In this document: piece by piece, positions 7,988-16,404 of the stretch
Layout of the letters: each line of letters begins with the position of its first letter
Numbering within the stretch: position 1 is the stretch's first letter
Source of the DNA: Herbaspirillum hiltneri N3
GTDB lineage: Bacteria > Pseudomonadota > Gammaproteobacteria > Burkholderiales > Burkholderiaceae_D
DNA length: 64,000 nucleotides
NCBI RefSeq assembly: GCF_001267925.1
Contig: NZ_CP011409.1
Coordinates: 372,001 to 436,000, forward strand
Direction: 5' to 3'
Notes under the pieces: model-generated
Databases searched by the model: none
What the model was told of the DNA's origin: nothing
The model's input: only the letters and a program-made list of their open reading frames with translations
Made by a program: the position numbers and the translations under genes

Positions 7988-9601
7988 CTAATAAATACCG
8001 CGTGTCTTGAACGGCTGGTATTGGTAGAGCCAGGTTTCCGACAGCGTCTGGTTCTTGTGGCGCAGGTACAGGCGCAGGTCGACCGGATCGTCGCCGTCGA
8101 CGGTGAGGTCGAACTGCGCGCGCCAATGGCCGGCTACGCCATTGGGCACGGCTTCGGTGAAGACATACGAGAAGCTGCCGCGCGATGACGACAGCACTGC
8201 CTCGGGCAATTCGCCGAAGGCCAGTTTCTCCAGCGGCGCGCCCTTGAATTCGACCATGAACTTGCGCACGTTTTGCGGACGCGCCTGGCCAGGCTGGCCG
8301 CCATTGCCGAGGCGCGTGGCGACGCAACGCGCCAGCGGCGAGGGGAACGGCTCATCCTTCATCCAATGCAGGCGGTAGCGCAGGCGATAGCTGCTGCCGG
8401 CTGCGGCCTTGGCCTTCGGCACCCACATCGCGACGATGTTGTCGTGGATTTCGTCGTCGGTCGGGATTTCGATCAGCTGGACCGAACCTTCGCCCCAGCC
8501 CTCCAGCGGTTCTACCCACAGGCTCGGGCGGCGCTCGTAATGCACGCCGTCCTGGTAGTGGTCGAAGTTGCGGTCGCGCTGGAGCAGGCCGAAGCCGCGC
8601 GGATTGTTGTCGCCGAACGCCGAGGCGGTGATGCGCGCCGGGTTGTTGAGCGGACGCCAGATGTGTTCGCCGTTGCCGTTCCAGATCGCCAGTCCGTCGG
8701 AGTCGTGCACCTCCGGACGCCAGTCGGCGCCGGTGCCCTTGACGGCTTCGGAATACCACATCATCGAGGTGGCCGGTGCGATGCCGAGACGTCCTACGTC
8801 CTGGCGCAGGAACAGCGCGCAGTCGACGTCCATGACCACGTCGTCGTCGCGGCGCATGATGAACTTGTAGGCGCCGACGATGCTGGGGCCGTCGAGCACG
8901 GCATACACCACGACGGTATCGCTCTTGTCGGCCGGGGCCTCGAAATAGAAATGCGTGAAATTGGGAAACTCTTCCGGCTTGCCTGCCTGGGCGACGTCGA
9001 TGGCGATGCCGCGCGCCGACAAGCCGTATTGATACAGGTCGCCGATGGCGCGGAAGTAGGACGCGCCGAGAAACGCGACCCAGTCATTCTTGCGCCAGTC
9101 GAGCCTGGCCTGGTCGCCGTTGCGGTTTTCCTGGAAACGGAAACCGGCAAAGCCGCTGCCGCGCGGCAGCTTGCGCGCGGGGCTGTCGGCCGGCATGTCG
9201 AAGTAGCTTTCGTCGTACAGGATTTCGCGCGCTTTGGCATTGTTGCCCGCGCCTTCCAGCGCGTACATGTGCACCGGCGCCTGGAAGAAGCGGCCGAGAT
9301 GGAAGAAGGTCACCGGGAATTGCCCCGGCCCATTGGCGAACAGCGATGAATCGGTATTGAATCTGATCTTGCCGTGCGCCTCGTAGTCGATCTTGTCGAG
9401 GATCTCGGCGGGCGGTTTGTTCTGCGGCTTGTAGGGCGACTGCGCAGCCGTGCGTACTTGCGCGATCAGGGCGTCGAACGAGAATGGCGCGGGATTGCCG
9501 AGCTTGATGCGATTGGCGGCGAGCGCTTCGGGAGGAATGCCGAGGGCGGCGAGAGCGGCGGTCGCGGTGGCAGAGCTCAGGAAGGTGCGTCGATTGATCA
9601 T
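7988..9601 (-). CDS. opgD: Glucan biosynthesis protein D (osmoregulated periplasmic glucans), Tat-exported
   Basis: 537 residues, close to the roughly 550 of enterobacterial OpgD. The N-terminus MINRRTFLSSATATAALAAL is a twin-arginine signal (RRTFL), which distinguishes OpgD from Sec-exported OpgG. The mature protein shows the MdoG/OpgD fold: FSFDALIAQVRTAAQSPYKP, then FFHLGRFFQAPVHMY and DFDHYQDGVHYERRPSLWVE-like segments. It acts in the periplasm in shaping osmoregulated glucans. ATG 9601 was chosen over an in-frame ATG 40 codons upstream because it begins the Tat signal. The amber stop is followed in frame by 23 further codons that read like protein (see findings). Confidence 0.92.
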   Translation of the reverse strand: MINRRTFLSSATATAALAALGIPPEALAANRIKLGNPAPFSFDALIAQVRTAAQSPYKPQNKPPAEILDKIDYEAHGKIRFNTDSSLFANGPGQFPVTFFHLGRFFQAPVHMYALEGAGNNAKAREILYDESYFDMPADSPARKLPRGSGFAGFRFQENRNGDQARLDWRKNDWVAFLGASYFRAIGDLYQYGLSARGIAIDVAQAGKPEEFPNFTHFYFEAPADKSDTVVVYAVLDGPSIVGAYKFIMRRDDDVVMDVDCALFLRQDVGRLGIAPATSMMWYSEAVKGTGADWRPEVHDSDGLAIWNGNGEHIWRPLNNPARITASAFGDNNPRGFGLLQRDRNFDHYQDGVHYERRPSLWVEPLEGWGEGSVQLIEIPTDDEIHDNIVAMWVPKAKAAAGSSYRLRYRLHWMKDEPFPSPLARCVATRLGNGGQPGQARPQNVRKFMVEFKGAPLEKLAFGELPEAVLSSSRGSFSYVFTEAVPNGVAGHWRAQFDLTVDGDDPVDLRLYLRHKNQTLSETWLYQYQPFKTRGIY

Positions 9602-9884
9602 AGGCAATAAATGTCGAATGAATAATGCTGCGTGAAAACAGCAAAGGTTGGTCGGGAGCACAGCGTGATGCAAATGAATCGCCTCGGTGAAGCTCGGATG
9701 CGATGATTGAAGACGCGGCAAGGCGGAAATCCTAGCATGACAGCGGCGCCCGCGTGGGCGCCTGGCGTCGGGCCGTCATGCTTTCCTGAAGGCTACCTGA
9801 TAAAGAGTCTCATGCTGGGGCTTGGTTCCTGCTTCTTTGTGTATTTTCTATGGACGCATAAAAATTTATTGAGTAAAATGCGCC

Positions 9885-10043
9885 GGTCATTGGGGAGTAG
9901 TCGCCTTCCGCCCTGAGGAGGGGCTTACGTCAACATACTTGGTCAACAACAGGCCATGGCGTAAGCGGTCCTAAAAGCTTGACAAGACCTTTGACCACGT
10001 TGCCTCCGGAATGGCCGGGGAGAGGCGTGGTCAATCGTTTTTT
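9885..10043 (+). promoter_or_regulatory. yybP-ykoY manganese riboswitch with overlapping intrinsic terminator
   Basis: The conserved aptamer words are all present in order: GGGGAGTAG (9892-9900), GTCAACATACTTGG (9929-9942), GCCATGGCGTAAGC (9953-9966) and CAAGACCTTTGACC (9983-9996). P1 can form between GGTCA (9885-9889) and TGACC (9992-9996). The same TTGACCACG (9991-9999) is the 5' arm of a terminator that pairs with CGTGGTCAA (10026-10034) and is followed by six Ts (10038-10043). Aptamer and terminator are therefore mutually exclusive, predicting that Mn2+ turns expression on. A possible promoter is TGGACG (9851) - 17 bp - TAAAAT (9874). The downstream gene is a Mn/Ca exporter family member, which fits. 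Confidence 0.92.
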
Positions 10044-10064
10044 GTCCGGCCATGGAGACCCCAA

Positions 10065-10640
10065 TTGGATGCATTTCTCATTTCCACCGGCGTAGTCGCC
10101 TTAGCTGAAATCGGCGACAAGACGCAACTGCTGGCCTTTATCCTCGCTGCAAAATTCCGCAAACCGATTCCCATCATTCTGGGCGTTCTGGTGTCGACCA
10201 TTGCCAATCACGCCTTTGCCGGCGCGCTCGGTGCATGGATCACGTCGCTGGTCTCGCCCGACACCATGCGCTGGGTGCTGGGCGTGTCCTTCATCGGCAT
10301 GGCGATCTGGACGCTGATTCCCGACAAGTTCGACGAGAGCGAAGCCAGGTTCGCGCGCTTCGGTGTATTCGGCACCACCGTGATTGCCTTCTTCCTCGCG
10401 GAAATGGGCGACAAGACGCAGGTGGCGACCGTCGCACTGGCGGCGCAGTATCACGCCTTCGTACCGGTGGTGGCGGGGACCACGCTAGGCATGATGATCG
10501 CCAATGTGCCGGCGGTGTTGCTGGGCGACCGTATCGCCAACAAGATTCCGGTGCGCATCGTGCATGCCATCGCCGCGCTGATCTTCGCGATCATCGGTGT
10601 GGCGACGCTGCTGGGCGCCGGCAAATCGGTGGGGTTCTGA
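10065..10640 (+). CDS. TMEM165/GDT1 (UPF0016) family manganese exporter
   Basis: 191 residues with six hydrophobic segments and the two signature motifs ALAEIGDKTQ and FLAEMGDKTQ (E-x-G-D-K-T), one in each half of the protein. Members (MneA in Vibrio) export Mn2+ across the inner membrane. The start is taken as TTG 10065, giving M-D-A-F-L-I-S-T-G, because the GGAG at 10054-10057 serves it and because the upstream in-frame ATG at 10011 lies inside the riboswitch terminator. The riboswitch immediately upstream supports Mn-induced efflux. Confidence 0.93.
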   Translation: MDAFLISTGVVALAEIGDKTQLLAFILAAKFRKPIPIILGVLVSTIANHAFAGALGAWITSLVSPDTMRWVLGVSFIGMAIWTLIPDKFDESEARFARFGVFGTTVIAFFLAEMGDKTQVATVALAAQYHAFVPVVAGTTLGMMIANVPAVLLGDRIANKIPVRIVHAIAALIFAIIGVATLLGAGKSVGF

Positions 10641-10667
10641 TGTCCTGCGCCGAGCTTCACGCACAAT

Positions 10668-10706
10668 GAAAAACGGCCCGCAATTCAAATTGCGGGCCGT
10701 TTTTTC
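10668..10706. terminator. Bidirectional intrinsic terminator between the Mn exporter and asparaginase genes
   Basis: Arms ACGGCCCGCAATT (10673-10685) and AATTGCGGGCCGT (10688-10700) are perfectly complementary and flanked by A5 on the left and T6 on the right. It can terminate both the exporter transcript and, on the other strand, asparaginase transcripts. Confidence 0.9.
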
Positions 10707-10738
10707 TTGCTGAACCAGGCAGCTGTGTCGATCCGTAA

Positions 10739-11806
10739 TCAATACGAATAGAAGATTTTCTGGATTGCTTTGGTGTCGCTGGTCTTGGTCAGCGCCAGCA
10801 TCAGCAGGATGCGTGCTTTTTGCGCATTCAGCGTGTCGGAGACGACGAAGTCCAGCTTGTCGTCGTCGGCTTCGCCGTTGCGCGCCACGATGCCTTGGCC
10901 GACGCGGCTGGCGCGCACGATCACAACGCCTTTCTTGCGTGCTTCGCTCAGCGATGGCGCCACCGTGTTGTTCAGGCTGCCGTCACCCACGCCGGCGTGA
11001 ATGATGCCCTTGGCGCCGGCGGCGACGAAGGCGTTCAGCGCGATCGGGTTCATGTTGGCGTAGCCGTAGACGATATCGACTTGCGGCAGCACATCCAGTT
11101 TCGAGATGTCGAATTCGGAATCAACCGTATGCTTGCGTGTCGACTGGCGATAGAAGAACGGCTTGCTGCCCTGGATGTAACCGAGGAAACCCAGTTCAGG
11201 CGTCTTGAAGGTATCCAGCGTCGAGGTGTTGGTCTTGGTAACTTCGCGCGCAGCATTGATCTGATCGTTCAGCGTGACCAGGACGCCCTTGCCGATGGCT
11301 TCCTGGCTACCCGCCAGCAGAACGGCGTTGTACAGGTTGATCGGACCGTCGGCGCTGATCGCTGTCGATGGTCGCATCGAGCCGACGATCACGACCGGCT
11401 TCTTGCTGTGCACGGTCAGGTCGAGGAAGTAAGCGGTTTCTTCGATGGTGTCGGTGCCGTGGGTGATCACGATGCCGTCAACGTCGCTTTGCGCCAGCAG
11501 CGTGTTGACGCGCTTGGACAGCTTCAGCCAGTAGTCGTTGTTCATGTTTTCGCTGGCGATCTGGAACACTTGCTCGCCCTTGACGTTGGCGACTTTTTTC
11601 AGTTCCGGAACGGCGTCGATCAGCGCATCAACGCCGATTTTTGCGGCGGTGTAGCCGACGGTGGTGGTGCTCGAAGCACCGGTGCCGGCGATGGTGCCGC
11701 CGGTTGCCAGGATCATGACGTTGGGAAGTTTTTGCGCGTGCGCGATGGATACCAGAGCGGCACAGGCCAGGATCAGAAACTGGCCGAATATTTTTTTGGA
11801 ATGCAT
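10739..11806 (-). CDS. ansB: Type II (periplasmic) L-asparaginase
   Basis: 355 residues. Signal peptide residues 1-24 end in IAHA before QKLPNV. The catalytic Thr-containing motif ILATGGTIAGTG lies at 32-43 (nucleophile Thr38) and the second active-site motif GIVITHGTDTIEETAYF follows, the Thr-Asp pair being the proton relay. It hydrolyses asparagine (and often glutamine) to aspartate and ammonia in the periplasm. ATG 11806 has an AGAGGAA ribosome site 5 bp upstream; the frame is open further upstream without signal-peptide character. The C-terminus IQKIFYSY is the family's usual ending. Confidence 0.92.
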   Translation of the reverse strand: MHSKKIFGQFLILACAALVSIAHAQKLPNVMILATGGTIAGTGASSTTTVGYTAAKIGVDALIDAVPELKKVANVKGEQVFQIASENMNNDYWLKLSKRVNTLLAQSDVDGIVITHGTDTIEETAYFLDLTVHSKKPVVIVGSMRPSTAISADGPINLYNAVLLAGSQEAIGKGVLVTLNDQINAAREVTKTNTSTLDTFKTPELGFLGYIQGSKPFFYRQSTRKHTVDSEFDISKLDVLPQVDIVYGYANMNPIALNAFVAAGAKGIIHAGVGDGSLNNTVAPSLSEARKKGVVIVRASRVGQGIVARNGEADDDKLDFVVSDTLNAQKARILLMLALTKTSDTKAIQKIFYSY

Positions 11807-12250
11807 GTCGTTCCTCTTGATTAAAGTATGTTTTGTAGTCTCTTCTCCTTGCGTCCCGGCGCGAGCAGATGCACGCCGGAGCTTGCCCTTGTGAGGCGCG
11901 GAGAGCAGCCAAGATAGCACTCATTGGGGCTTCTTAGAAGATATGCCGAGGGATTTTTGGAAGTATTTTTATGTATGGATTGCGCCGCGGATTTTGTGCC
12001 CGCAAGGGGTGCGCCGGATGCGCTTTTAAAGGGCGCGAAGAACCTGCTTTTGCACTCTAATCGAACGTCTGTGCAGCGGCATTTGCATACTGCCGGGAAT
12101 GCGAAAAATTGTGCCGTAAGCCGTTTCGAGACTTTGAATTTTTCGTCGGCCTGATTTTTGTTAAATGAAAAAATAGACAGGACGAATATTTGATTCTATT
12201 CAAGAATGACGATCAGCGGGCGAAATGAATGCGGGGCGTTGCGCGCCGCA
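11807..12250. other. Divergent intergenic region between asparaginase and AMP nucleosidase genes
   Basis: No convincing gene: short open frames here (for example 11924-12154 on the plus strand) have no ribosome site and no recognisable protein. An inverted AT-rich element ATTTTT..AAAAAT lies near 12152-12173. The left part presumably holds the asparaginase promoter; I cannot name a specific -35/-10 pair. Confidence 0.4.
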
Positions 12251-12300
12251 CCGAATTCCGGAATTCGGTTGGTCTTTTTGTTTATATAGGTACAATGAAA
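12251..12300 (+). promoter_or_regulatory. 18-bp perfect palindrome and candidate promoter for amn
   Basis: CCGAATTCCGGAATTCGG (12251-12268) is a perfect 18-bp palindrome. It directly abuts a candidate -35 TTGGTC (12269-12274) and, 16 bp later, a -10 TACAAT (12291-12296). The palindrome is placed where an operator or an activator site for the amn promoter would lie. Confidence 0.5.
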
Positions 12301-12304
12301 TCGG

Positions 12305-12354
12305 ACGTTGCCGTGCTGAATTCTTGTTGAATTCATACCGAACAGCGGCAACGT
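12305..12354 (+). other. Long hairpin in the 5' leader of amn
   Basis: ACGTTGCCG (12305-12313) is perfectly complementary to CGGCAACGT (12346-12354). Inside the loop, two GAATTC copies (12318-12323 and 12329-12334) can pair with each other. The structure ends about 20 nt before the GGAG ribosome site at 12375. It could be a regulatory RNA element or an mRNA-stabilising hairpin. Confidence 0.5.
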
Positions 12355-12386
12355 ATCGTGAACCGGAATTGATTGGAGCCAAGTTG

Positions 12387-13883
12387 TTGACCGAAAAATT
12401 TACCGATCCGCAAGCGGCGGTCGATCGCGTGATCGAAATCTATGAGAGCAACACCGCCATCCTCCGTGACGCCTTCAAGCTGTTCGCCAAAGGCGAAGTG
12501 CTGCAGGACCGTGTGCGAGCGTGCTATCCCTTCGTGCGCATCACCACCGAAAAAGTCACCCATACCGATACGCGCCAGTCGTTCGGTTTCGTCGCCGGGC
12601 CGGGCACTTACCAGACCACGCTGACGCGCCCGACGCTGTTCAAGAATTACCTGCTGAGCCAGTTCACGCTGCTGCTGCAGAATCATCAGGAGCCGCTCGA
12701 GGTGGGCGTGAGCGAGTTGCCGATCCCGGTACACTTCGCCTTCGCCGAAGGCATCCACGTCGAGGGCGACCTGGATCCCGAGCACCTGCGTTTGCTGCCC
12801 GACGTGTTCGACTTGCCGGACCTGGCCGAGATGGATGACCGCATCGTCAACGGCACCTATGAAGTCGACAACGGTGGCTGGCGCGACGGCGTGCATCCGC
12901 TGGCGCTGTTCACCGGGCCGCGCATCGATTATTCGTTGCATCGGCTGCGTCATTACACGGCGACCGCTCCCCAGCATTTTCAGCGCTACGTGCTGTTCAC
13001 CAACTATGCGTTCTACGTGGACGAGTTCGTGCGCATGGGGCGCGAACTGATGCAGCCCACCGACGATCCGGAGCTGCGCACGTATCGCCAGCAATACACC
13101 GCTTTCGTCGAACCCGGCAACGTCATCACGCCCAACGCCAACGTCGAGGGCATGAAGGGCGTGGCGGGTTCCGGCACGGCGCCGGTGCGCCAGCCCCAGA
13201 TGCCGGCTTACCATCTGCAGCGCTCCGACGGTTCCGGCATCACGCTGGTCAACATCGGCGTGGGGCCTTCCAACGCCAAGACCATCACGGACCACATTGC
13301 CGTGTTGCGTCCGCACGGCTGGATCATGCTCGGCCATTGCGCCGGCCTGTCGTCGTCGCAACGTATGGGCGACTACGTGCTGGCGCATGCCTATGTGCGC
13401 GACGACCACGTGCTGGATGACGACTTGCCGTTATGGGTGCCGATCCCGGCATTGGCCGAAGTGCAGCTGGCCCTGCAGGATGCGGTGGCGGGAATCACGC
13501 AACTGGAAGGCTACGAGCTCAAGCGCATCATGCGCACCGGCACGGTGGCGTCGGTCGATGACCGCAACTGGGAGCTGCGCGATCATCGGACGCCTTTGCT
13601 GCGCTTCAGCCAGAGCCGGGCGATTGCGCTCGACATGGAGAGCGCGACGGTGGCGGCCAACGGTTTTCGCTTCCGCGTGCCTTACGGCACTTTGCTGTGC
13701 GTGTCGGACAAGCCCTTGCATGGCGAAATCAAGTTGCCGGGCATGGCGAATCGATTCTACGAGCAGCGCGTGGCGCAGCATCTGAAGATCGGTATCCGCG
13801 CGCTGGAATTGCTGCGCAATCATGGCGTCGAGCAACTGCACAGCCGCAAGCTGCGCAGCTTCGGCGAGCCGGCGTTCCGTTGA
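12387..13883 (+). CDS. amn: AMP nucleosidase
   Basis: 498 residues, close to the enterobacterial enzyme (484). The N-terminal AMP-nucleosidase domain (FVRITTEKVTHTDTRQSFGF, then RPTLFKNYLLSQF) precedes a nucleoside-phosphorylase-like domain with ITLVNIGVGPSNAKTITDH, RPHGWIMLGHCAGL and IALDMESATVAANGFRFRVP. It cleaves AMP to adenine and ribose 5-phosphate, adjusting adenylate pools. There is no ATG near the domain start; TTG 12387 (or TTG 12384) lies 8 (or 5) nt after GGAG, and the usual MTEKF-type start supports 12387. The in-frame ATG at 12225 precedes the probable promoter and was rejected. Confidence 0.93.
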   Translation: MTEKFTDPQAAVDRVIEIYESNTAILRDAFKLFAKGEVLQDRVRACYPFVRITTEKVTHTDTRQSFGFVAGPGTYQTTLTRPTLFKNYLLSQFTLLLQNHQEPLEVGVSELPIPVHFAFAEGIHVEGDLDPEHLRLLPDVFDLPDLAEMDDRIVNGTYEVDNGGWRDGVHPLALFTGPRIDYSLHRLRHYTATAPQHFQRYVLFTNYAFYVDEFVRMGRELMQPTDDPELRTYRQQYTAFVEPGNVITPNANVEGMKGVAGSGTAPVRQPQMPAYHLQRSDGSGITLVNIGVGPSNAKTITDHIAVLRPHGWIMLGHCAGLSSSQRMGDYVLAHAYVRDDHVLDDDLPLWVPIPALAEVQLALQDAVAGITQLEGYELKRIMRTGTVASVDDRNWELRDHRTPLLRFSQSRAIALDMESATVAANGFRFRVPYGTLLCVSDKPLHGEIKLPGMANRFYEQRVAQHLKIGIRALELLRNHGVEQLHSRKLRSFGEPAFR

Positions 13884-13904
13884 TGCACTGATTCGGAGTC
13901 AAAC

Positions 13905-13944
13905 AAAAAAGCGCCGATGCGGGAGACCGTATCGGCGCTTTTTT
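13905..13944. terminator. Bidirectional terminator between amn and the YbfB-type MFS gene
   Basis: AAAAAAGCGCCGAT (13905-13918) pairs perfectly with ATCGGCGCTTTTTT (13931-13944). It works for both convergent genes. Confidence 0.93.
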
Positions 13945-13959
13945 CATGCCTGTTGTTTT

Positions 13960-15177
13960 CTATGCGGTTGCGAGTCTGCTGCCACGGTCACGTGCGGCGA
14001 GCCAGCCATACAACCCTGCACCCGCCAACAGGGCGGCAGCCGCGATCGACAGCGACGGTGTGAACGAGCCGCCGATGTGCACCAGCTTCGTCGCCAGCGG
14101 CGGACCGACGATCTGGCCGATGCCGTAAGAGGCGGTCATCAGTCCCATCAGTCCGGGTGCATGATGGCTGCGCAGGCGGCGCGCTTCACGCATGGCGAAC
14201 AGCGTGATTGCGGTGAACGGCAAGCCCAGCAGGACGCTGCCCAGTGCGAAGCCGAATTCATTGGGCAGGATCGCGCTGATGATGACGCCGATGGCCTGCA
14301 TGACGTAACTGATGGCCAGCAACAGGCGCTGGTCGGCATGCACCGGAATGCGCGTCGCGCCCAGCGCGCCGAGCGCCACGCACAGGCCGAACAGCGGCCA
14401 GAAGAAATCGGGCCAGGAGGATCCCGGCAAGGCCTGGCGTGCAATCACCGGAAGGAAGGTGGCGGTGATGATGTAGCCGAAGCCGGCGAGGCCGTAAGCC
14501 AGCACTTGCCAACGTACTTCGCGCGTCACCGCCGCAGGCTCGATATGGTCCTCGGCGGCGGTTGCGGCTGCTGCGCGCAGGTCGACTTCGCCGCGGAAGG
14601 TCTTCCACACCAGCAGCGTCAGCAGAGCCGCCATCAATCCGAACGCCAGCCATCCTCCCGCCGCCTGCCAGCCGCCGGCCACCATGGCGCTGCTCGACAG
14701 GCCGGTCAGCATGATGCCCAGGCCCGGGCCGGAATAGATGATTCCGCCCAAAGCCGGCAACTTCAATTGCGCCAACCGCTGCAAACACCAGCCTGAGCTA
14801 TAGACGAACACCAGCGCGCTGGCGATGCCCGATAGCAGACGCAACAGCAGCCACAGGCCTTGCGAGTGGAAGACACCCATGCCCGCCGTCAACAGCACCG
14901 TCGCGAAAAGTCCGGCGCGGATCGTGCGGGTTGGCGGGAGGCCGCGCCAGAAGGCGCACAGCAGGGCGCCGAGGAAGTAGCCGAGGTAATTTGACGTCGC
15001 CAGCCAGCCGCCGCTATTGAGGTCGATGGTCTGGTCGTGCAGCATCATCGGCAGCAGCGGCGTGAAGGCGAAGCGGCCGATGCCCATCGCCACCGACAAC
15101 GCGATCAGGCCGGAAAGGGCGATGCGCCAAGCGGTTTTGCGATTGGACTGGATCTCTTGAGTGTCTTGAATGGTCAT
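13960..15177 (-). CDS. YbfB/YjiJ family MFS transporter
   Basis: 405 residues, about twelve membrane segments. GLIALSVAMGIGRFAFTPLL followed by SGGWLATSNYLGYFLGALLC is the signature of the YbfB/YjiJ group of major facilitators, whose substrates are not well established. ATG 15177 is preceded by CGGGAA; an ATG 17 codons upstream adds a non-hydrophobic, arginine-rich stretch and is less likely. The gene is divergent from a LysR regulator at 15414, so that regulator probably controls it. Confidence 0.88.
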   Translation of the reverse strand: MTIQDTQEIQSNRKTAWRIALSGLIALSVAMGIGRFAFTPLLPMMLHDQTIDLNSGGWLATSNYLGYFLGALLCAFWRGLPPTRTIRAGLFATVLLTAGMGVFHSQGLWLLLRLLSGIASALVFVYSSGWCLQRLAQLKLPALGGIIYSGPGLGIMLTGLSSSAMVAGGWQAAGGWLAFGLMAALLTLLVWKTFRGEVDLRAAAATAAEDHIEPAAVTREVRWQVLAYGLAGFGYIITATFLPVIARQALPGSSWPDFFWPLFGLCVALGALGATRIPVHADQRLLLAISYVMQAIGVIISAILPNEFGFALGSVLLGLPFTAITLFAMREARRLRSHHAPGLMGLMTASYGIGQIVGPPLATKLVHIGGSFTPSLSIAAAALLAGAGLYGWLAARDRGSRLATA

Positions 15178-15250
15178 GTGTTCCCGTGGTGGCGCCGGTC
15201 GGCGAGAGGCTGCAATTTGTCGCTGCATCTCCCTGCTGTGGCATTTCCGT

Positions 15251-15278
15251 TATTGCGTGAATATTGCGCGAATATTGC
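15251..15278. repeat. Three helically phased 11-bp direct repeats in the MFS/lysR divergent promoter
   Basis: TATTGCGTGAA (15251-15261), TATTGCGCGAA (15262-15272) and the partial TATTGC (15273-15278) are consecutive at an 11-bp period. They lie in the 236-bp space between the divergent starts and are candidates for cooperative binding by the adjacent LysR protein. Confidence 0.6.
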
Positions 15279-15413
15279 TGATGACGCCATGGTAGCTTGT
15301 CTTTATCATCCTAAAAAATGAATAATAAGAATGGATTCATCTGTTTTTGGGATGTTTGATGAAAATTATTGAAGCAAGATTCGCGATGCACGCGCAATCC
15401 GCAGGAGAACAGC

Positions 15414-16277
15414 ATGGAAATTGCCGCACTTGAAATCTTTCGCGCCGTCGTCAGCGAGGGCGGCATCACGCGCGCCGCCGAACGCCTGCACCGCGTGCAG
15501 TCCAACGTCACCACGCGTATCCGCCAGCTGGAGGAATCGGTCGGCGTGCCGCTGTTCATCCGGGATCGCAAGCGGCTGTTACTGACGCCGGCGGGCGAAG
15601 TCTTGCTGGATTATTCCGAACGCATCCTCGGCCTGGTGCAGGAAGCGCGTCAGGCCGTGTTGCCGCAGGGGCCGCGCGGCCGGCTGCGTGTGGGCGCGAT
15701 GGAAAGCACGGCGGCCAGCCGCCTGCCGGGCCCCTTGGCTGCGTTCCATCAGCGCTGGCCCGAGGTGCAGCTGGAACTGACCACGGCCGCGTCGCAGATG
15801 CTGATCGACCAGGTGCGGGCTTTCAAGCTGGACGCCGCACTGGTGGCCGGACCCATCGATGACGATGTGTTTGTGGCAACACCGTTGTATCAGGAGGAAT
15901 TGGTGATCGTGGTGCCGCGCGGACATGCGCGGGTAAAAAGTCCGGATGACCTCACCGTCGAGACGCTGATTGTGTTCGAACAAGGTTGCGCCTATCGCAA
16001 GCGCGCCGAACATTGGTTCGCCTCGGGCACGATCAAGGGGCGCCGGCCGGCGCGTTTGCTCGAGCTGGGCTCATATCATGCGATGCTGGCGTGCGTGGCG
16101 GCGGGCGCCGGAATCGCATTTGTTCCGCGAACGATATTAAATATGCATGGACAACAGAATTTTTCGACCTATTCTTTAGGAAAAGAAGGGCGCATCACCA
16201 CATATCTGATTTGCCGCCATGATCAGCAGACAACAGTTTACGACGCCTTGCGCACCCTGTTGCTGACTGAGTCCTGA
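15414..16277 (+). CDS. LysR-type transcriptional regulator, divergent from the YbfB-type transporter
   Basis: 287 residues. The winged helix-turn-helix is at about 1-60 (FRAVVSEGGITRAAERLHRV then QSNVTTRIRQLEESVGVPLF). A substrate-binding domain follows (RLRVGAMESTAASRLPGPLA through GAGIAFVPRTIL). ATG 15414 has an AGGAG 7 bp upstream. The effector is unknown; by the usual LysR arrangement it regulates itself and the divergent MFS gene. The 3' end is followed by an intrinsic terminator. Confidence 0.92.
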   Translation: MEIAALEIFRAVVSEGGITRAAERLHRVQSNVTTRIRQLEESVGVPLFIRDRKRLLLTPAGEVLLDYSERILGLVQEARQAVLPQGPRGRLRVGAMESTAASRLPGPLAAFHQRWPEVQLELTTAASQMLIDQVRAFKLDAALVAGPIDDDVFVATPLYQEELVIVVPRGHARVKSPDDLTVETLIVFEQGCAYRKRAEHWFASGTIKGRRPARLLELGSYHAMLACVAAGAGIAFVPRTILNMHGQQNFSTYSLGKEGRITTYLICRHDQQTTVYDALRTLLLTES

Positions 16278-16326
16278 CGCCGCCGGCACAGTCGGAGGAG
16301 CAGGTTGGGGCGGCGTAACAATTTGT

Positions 16327-16358
16327 AAAAAACGCTGCGGTCCTGCAGCGCTTTTTTT
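16327..16358 (+). terminator. Intrinsic terminator of the lysR gene
   Basis: A6 followed by CGCTGC (16333-16338), a 6-nt loop, GCAGCG (16345-16350) and seven Ts (16352-16358). Confidence 0.88.
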
Positions 16359-16404
16359 ATAGTCTGGTTTCCCCCTCCATTCTCTCCCCCGAGAATGGGA
16401 TTTA

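Noticed and set aside
9707..9916. 69-codon frame upstream of the Mn exporter
   Set aside because: It runs into the riboswitch aptamer, has no ribosome site and no recognisable sequence; the region is better explained as promoter plus riboswitch.
11924..12154. 76-codon frame between asparaginase and amn
   Set aside because: No ribosome site, atypical composition and no family; treated as intergenic.
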